Source of the DNA: Kalaharituber pfeilii
Lineage: Eukaryota > Ascomycota > Pezizomycetes > Pezizales > Pezizaceae
Length of the DNA: 64,000 nt
Reading direction: 5' to 3'
Assembly (NCBI GenBank): GCA_015179045.1
Contig: WHUZ01000019.1
Coordinates: 1-64,000, forward strand
In this document: positions 63,043 through 64,000 of the stretch, piece by piece
Numbering within the stretch: position 1 is the stretch's first letter
Layout of the letters: every line of letters begins with the position of its first letter
Translations under genes and position numbers: made by a program
Notes under the pieces: generated by a model
Seen by the model: the letters and a program-made list of their open reading frames with translations, nothing else
Told to the model about the DNA's origin: nothing
Database searches by the model: none

Positions 63043-64000
63043 GAATACTTGCTTCGATACTATTCTATGCTTTTTGTGCTATCTCGTGTGGCGTTTTTCA
63101 GGGTCTAATGCCTCTCCCACCTCCGGAGTGAGTTGAGGAGCAGCGCTTTTTGCAGGTAATCAGGTAAGTAATTTTTTTTTAGTATCGCTTGACTATATAC
63201 TAATTTCTATTAGTACTGTACTCGGGGGTAGGGGAAAATACTCAGAAGCGCTATGCATGCATTAATGCGCGCCACCGGACAGGGGGTCAAAAGTGAAGTA
63301 GGTATGACTTTTTGTCGAAAAGTCTTCAGAACTTTTGTATGGGATTTACACACAAAAGTACGACACACGTATTTTTTTAATTGCATTCAAGTCAACAAAG
63401 CATTGCATAATTTGCATAACTACAACCTGGCTGCCCAAACGCGAAGCCAATCTTGCACACTTCTAACTAATGGTATGAGGCATTCTTTTATTCTTTATCC
63501 CACTCTTCTTGAGGCTTTTCCACTTCATTTGTTGTGTACATTAATAATTCAGATGTGCTCAACTAGAGTAGTTTCTCGATTGTGAATTTTATACCGAAAT
63601 TTGCGTGCCGAGCTCGGGTTTCCATTTCGCTATTGTATGAGGCTTCAGTGGGTGATTCGATACTGTGATTGGGAAAAATGAATTGTGCTGGCTGATTGAA
63701 AACAAACATTGAAGCGTGTAACGATGCGAAGCGTGTAGGAATCCTATAGATAACAAGTGCTGTATTACATAACAAACAGTTGAACTGCCCTAGCAACGAT
63801 GTATGCAACTTTTCGCGCTTCTGAAGACTTACCCTTGATACCGAGTACTGTAGGGAGACAGACATTCCAACCACCAGTGCTGATGATGATGATTCCTTCA
63901 TAATCTTCACTCTTAAGTCTTGGTCTTGCATCGATGATTCCCTGCAGTCAAATCTGATGCCTAAATCGAGTTTTCTGGAATTTGGGTTACAAACATCTGG
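63043..64000. other. Unassigned DNA
   Basis: No gene is recognised. The longest frames (110 codons plus at 63253-63585, 122 codons minus at 63931-63563) resemble nothing known to me and lack support from context. Confidence 0.35.

Noticed and set aside
63253..63931. Two frames of 110 and 122 codons at the right edge
   Set aside because: No recognisable motif, opposite strands, ordinary composition; random frames of this size are expected.

Overview
This is a chromosome end of a filamentous fungus, most likely an ascomycete of the Pezizomycotina; the species cannot be read from the sequence. The first 160 bases are a CCCTAA telomere tract, so position 1 is the physical end and the rest is subtelomere. 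The fungal assignment rests on the TTAGGG-type telomere, on Tad1-like LINEs that carry an RNase H domain, on Ty1/copia and Ty3/gypsy remains, and on stop codons of the kind left by repeat-induced point mutation (RIP). No intact cellular gene was found. The only cellular-type gene is a decayed SMYD-like SET-domain pseudogene at 21.5-22.4 kb.

Layout. 0.2-7 kb: minisatellites (31, 69 and 58 bp units) interrupted by two solo LTRs. 7.4-12.2 kb: an inverted repeat, a 51-bp tandem array split by a terminal-inverted-repeat (TIR) transposon, a TA-flanked TIR transposon and a MITE. 12.2-20.6 kb: one Ty1/copia element on the minus strand, itself interrupted by an ORF1-only LINE derivative, a LINE tail and a miniature LTR element (TRIM). 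21-24.6 kb: a Harbinger-like fragment, the SET pseudogene and short tails. 24.7-27.7 kb: a hAT element with a transposase remnant, carrying a second copy of the TIR transposon. 28-36.4 kb: LINE fragments. 37-46.2 kb: a long LINE (family C) with three insertions. 46.4-51.3 kb: a Ty3/gypsy pol region split by a hAT element that in turn holds a truncated LINE (family B). 51.3-56.9 kb: an almost complete LINE-B. 56.9-59.4 kb: a minus-strand LINE (family D) riddled with insertions. 59.4-64 kb: LINE remnants and unassigned DNA.

The unifying theme is a set of LINE 3' tails. Three short tail types occur again and again, each made of a small hairpin followed by a poly(A) run: A (CTCGCCATAGCCC ... GGGCGGCATGCGAG), B (CCCTGCCATGGCG ... 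AAGCGGGG) and C (tail with AGGCTGATAGCCT). Tails of all three types end LINE open reading frame 2 copies. They also end a class of roughly 0.3-1.7 kb elements that encode only a proline-rich ORF1 protein with an RRM-like domain, and they occur as solo tails of 33-170 bp. At least twenty of these insertions are flanked by 8-16 bp target-site duplications visible in the sequence, and one has an empty site in a paralogous copy. The picture is of LINE machinery acting in trans on anything that carries the right tail. The nesting gives a relative insertion history of this chromosome end.
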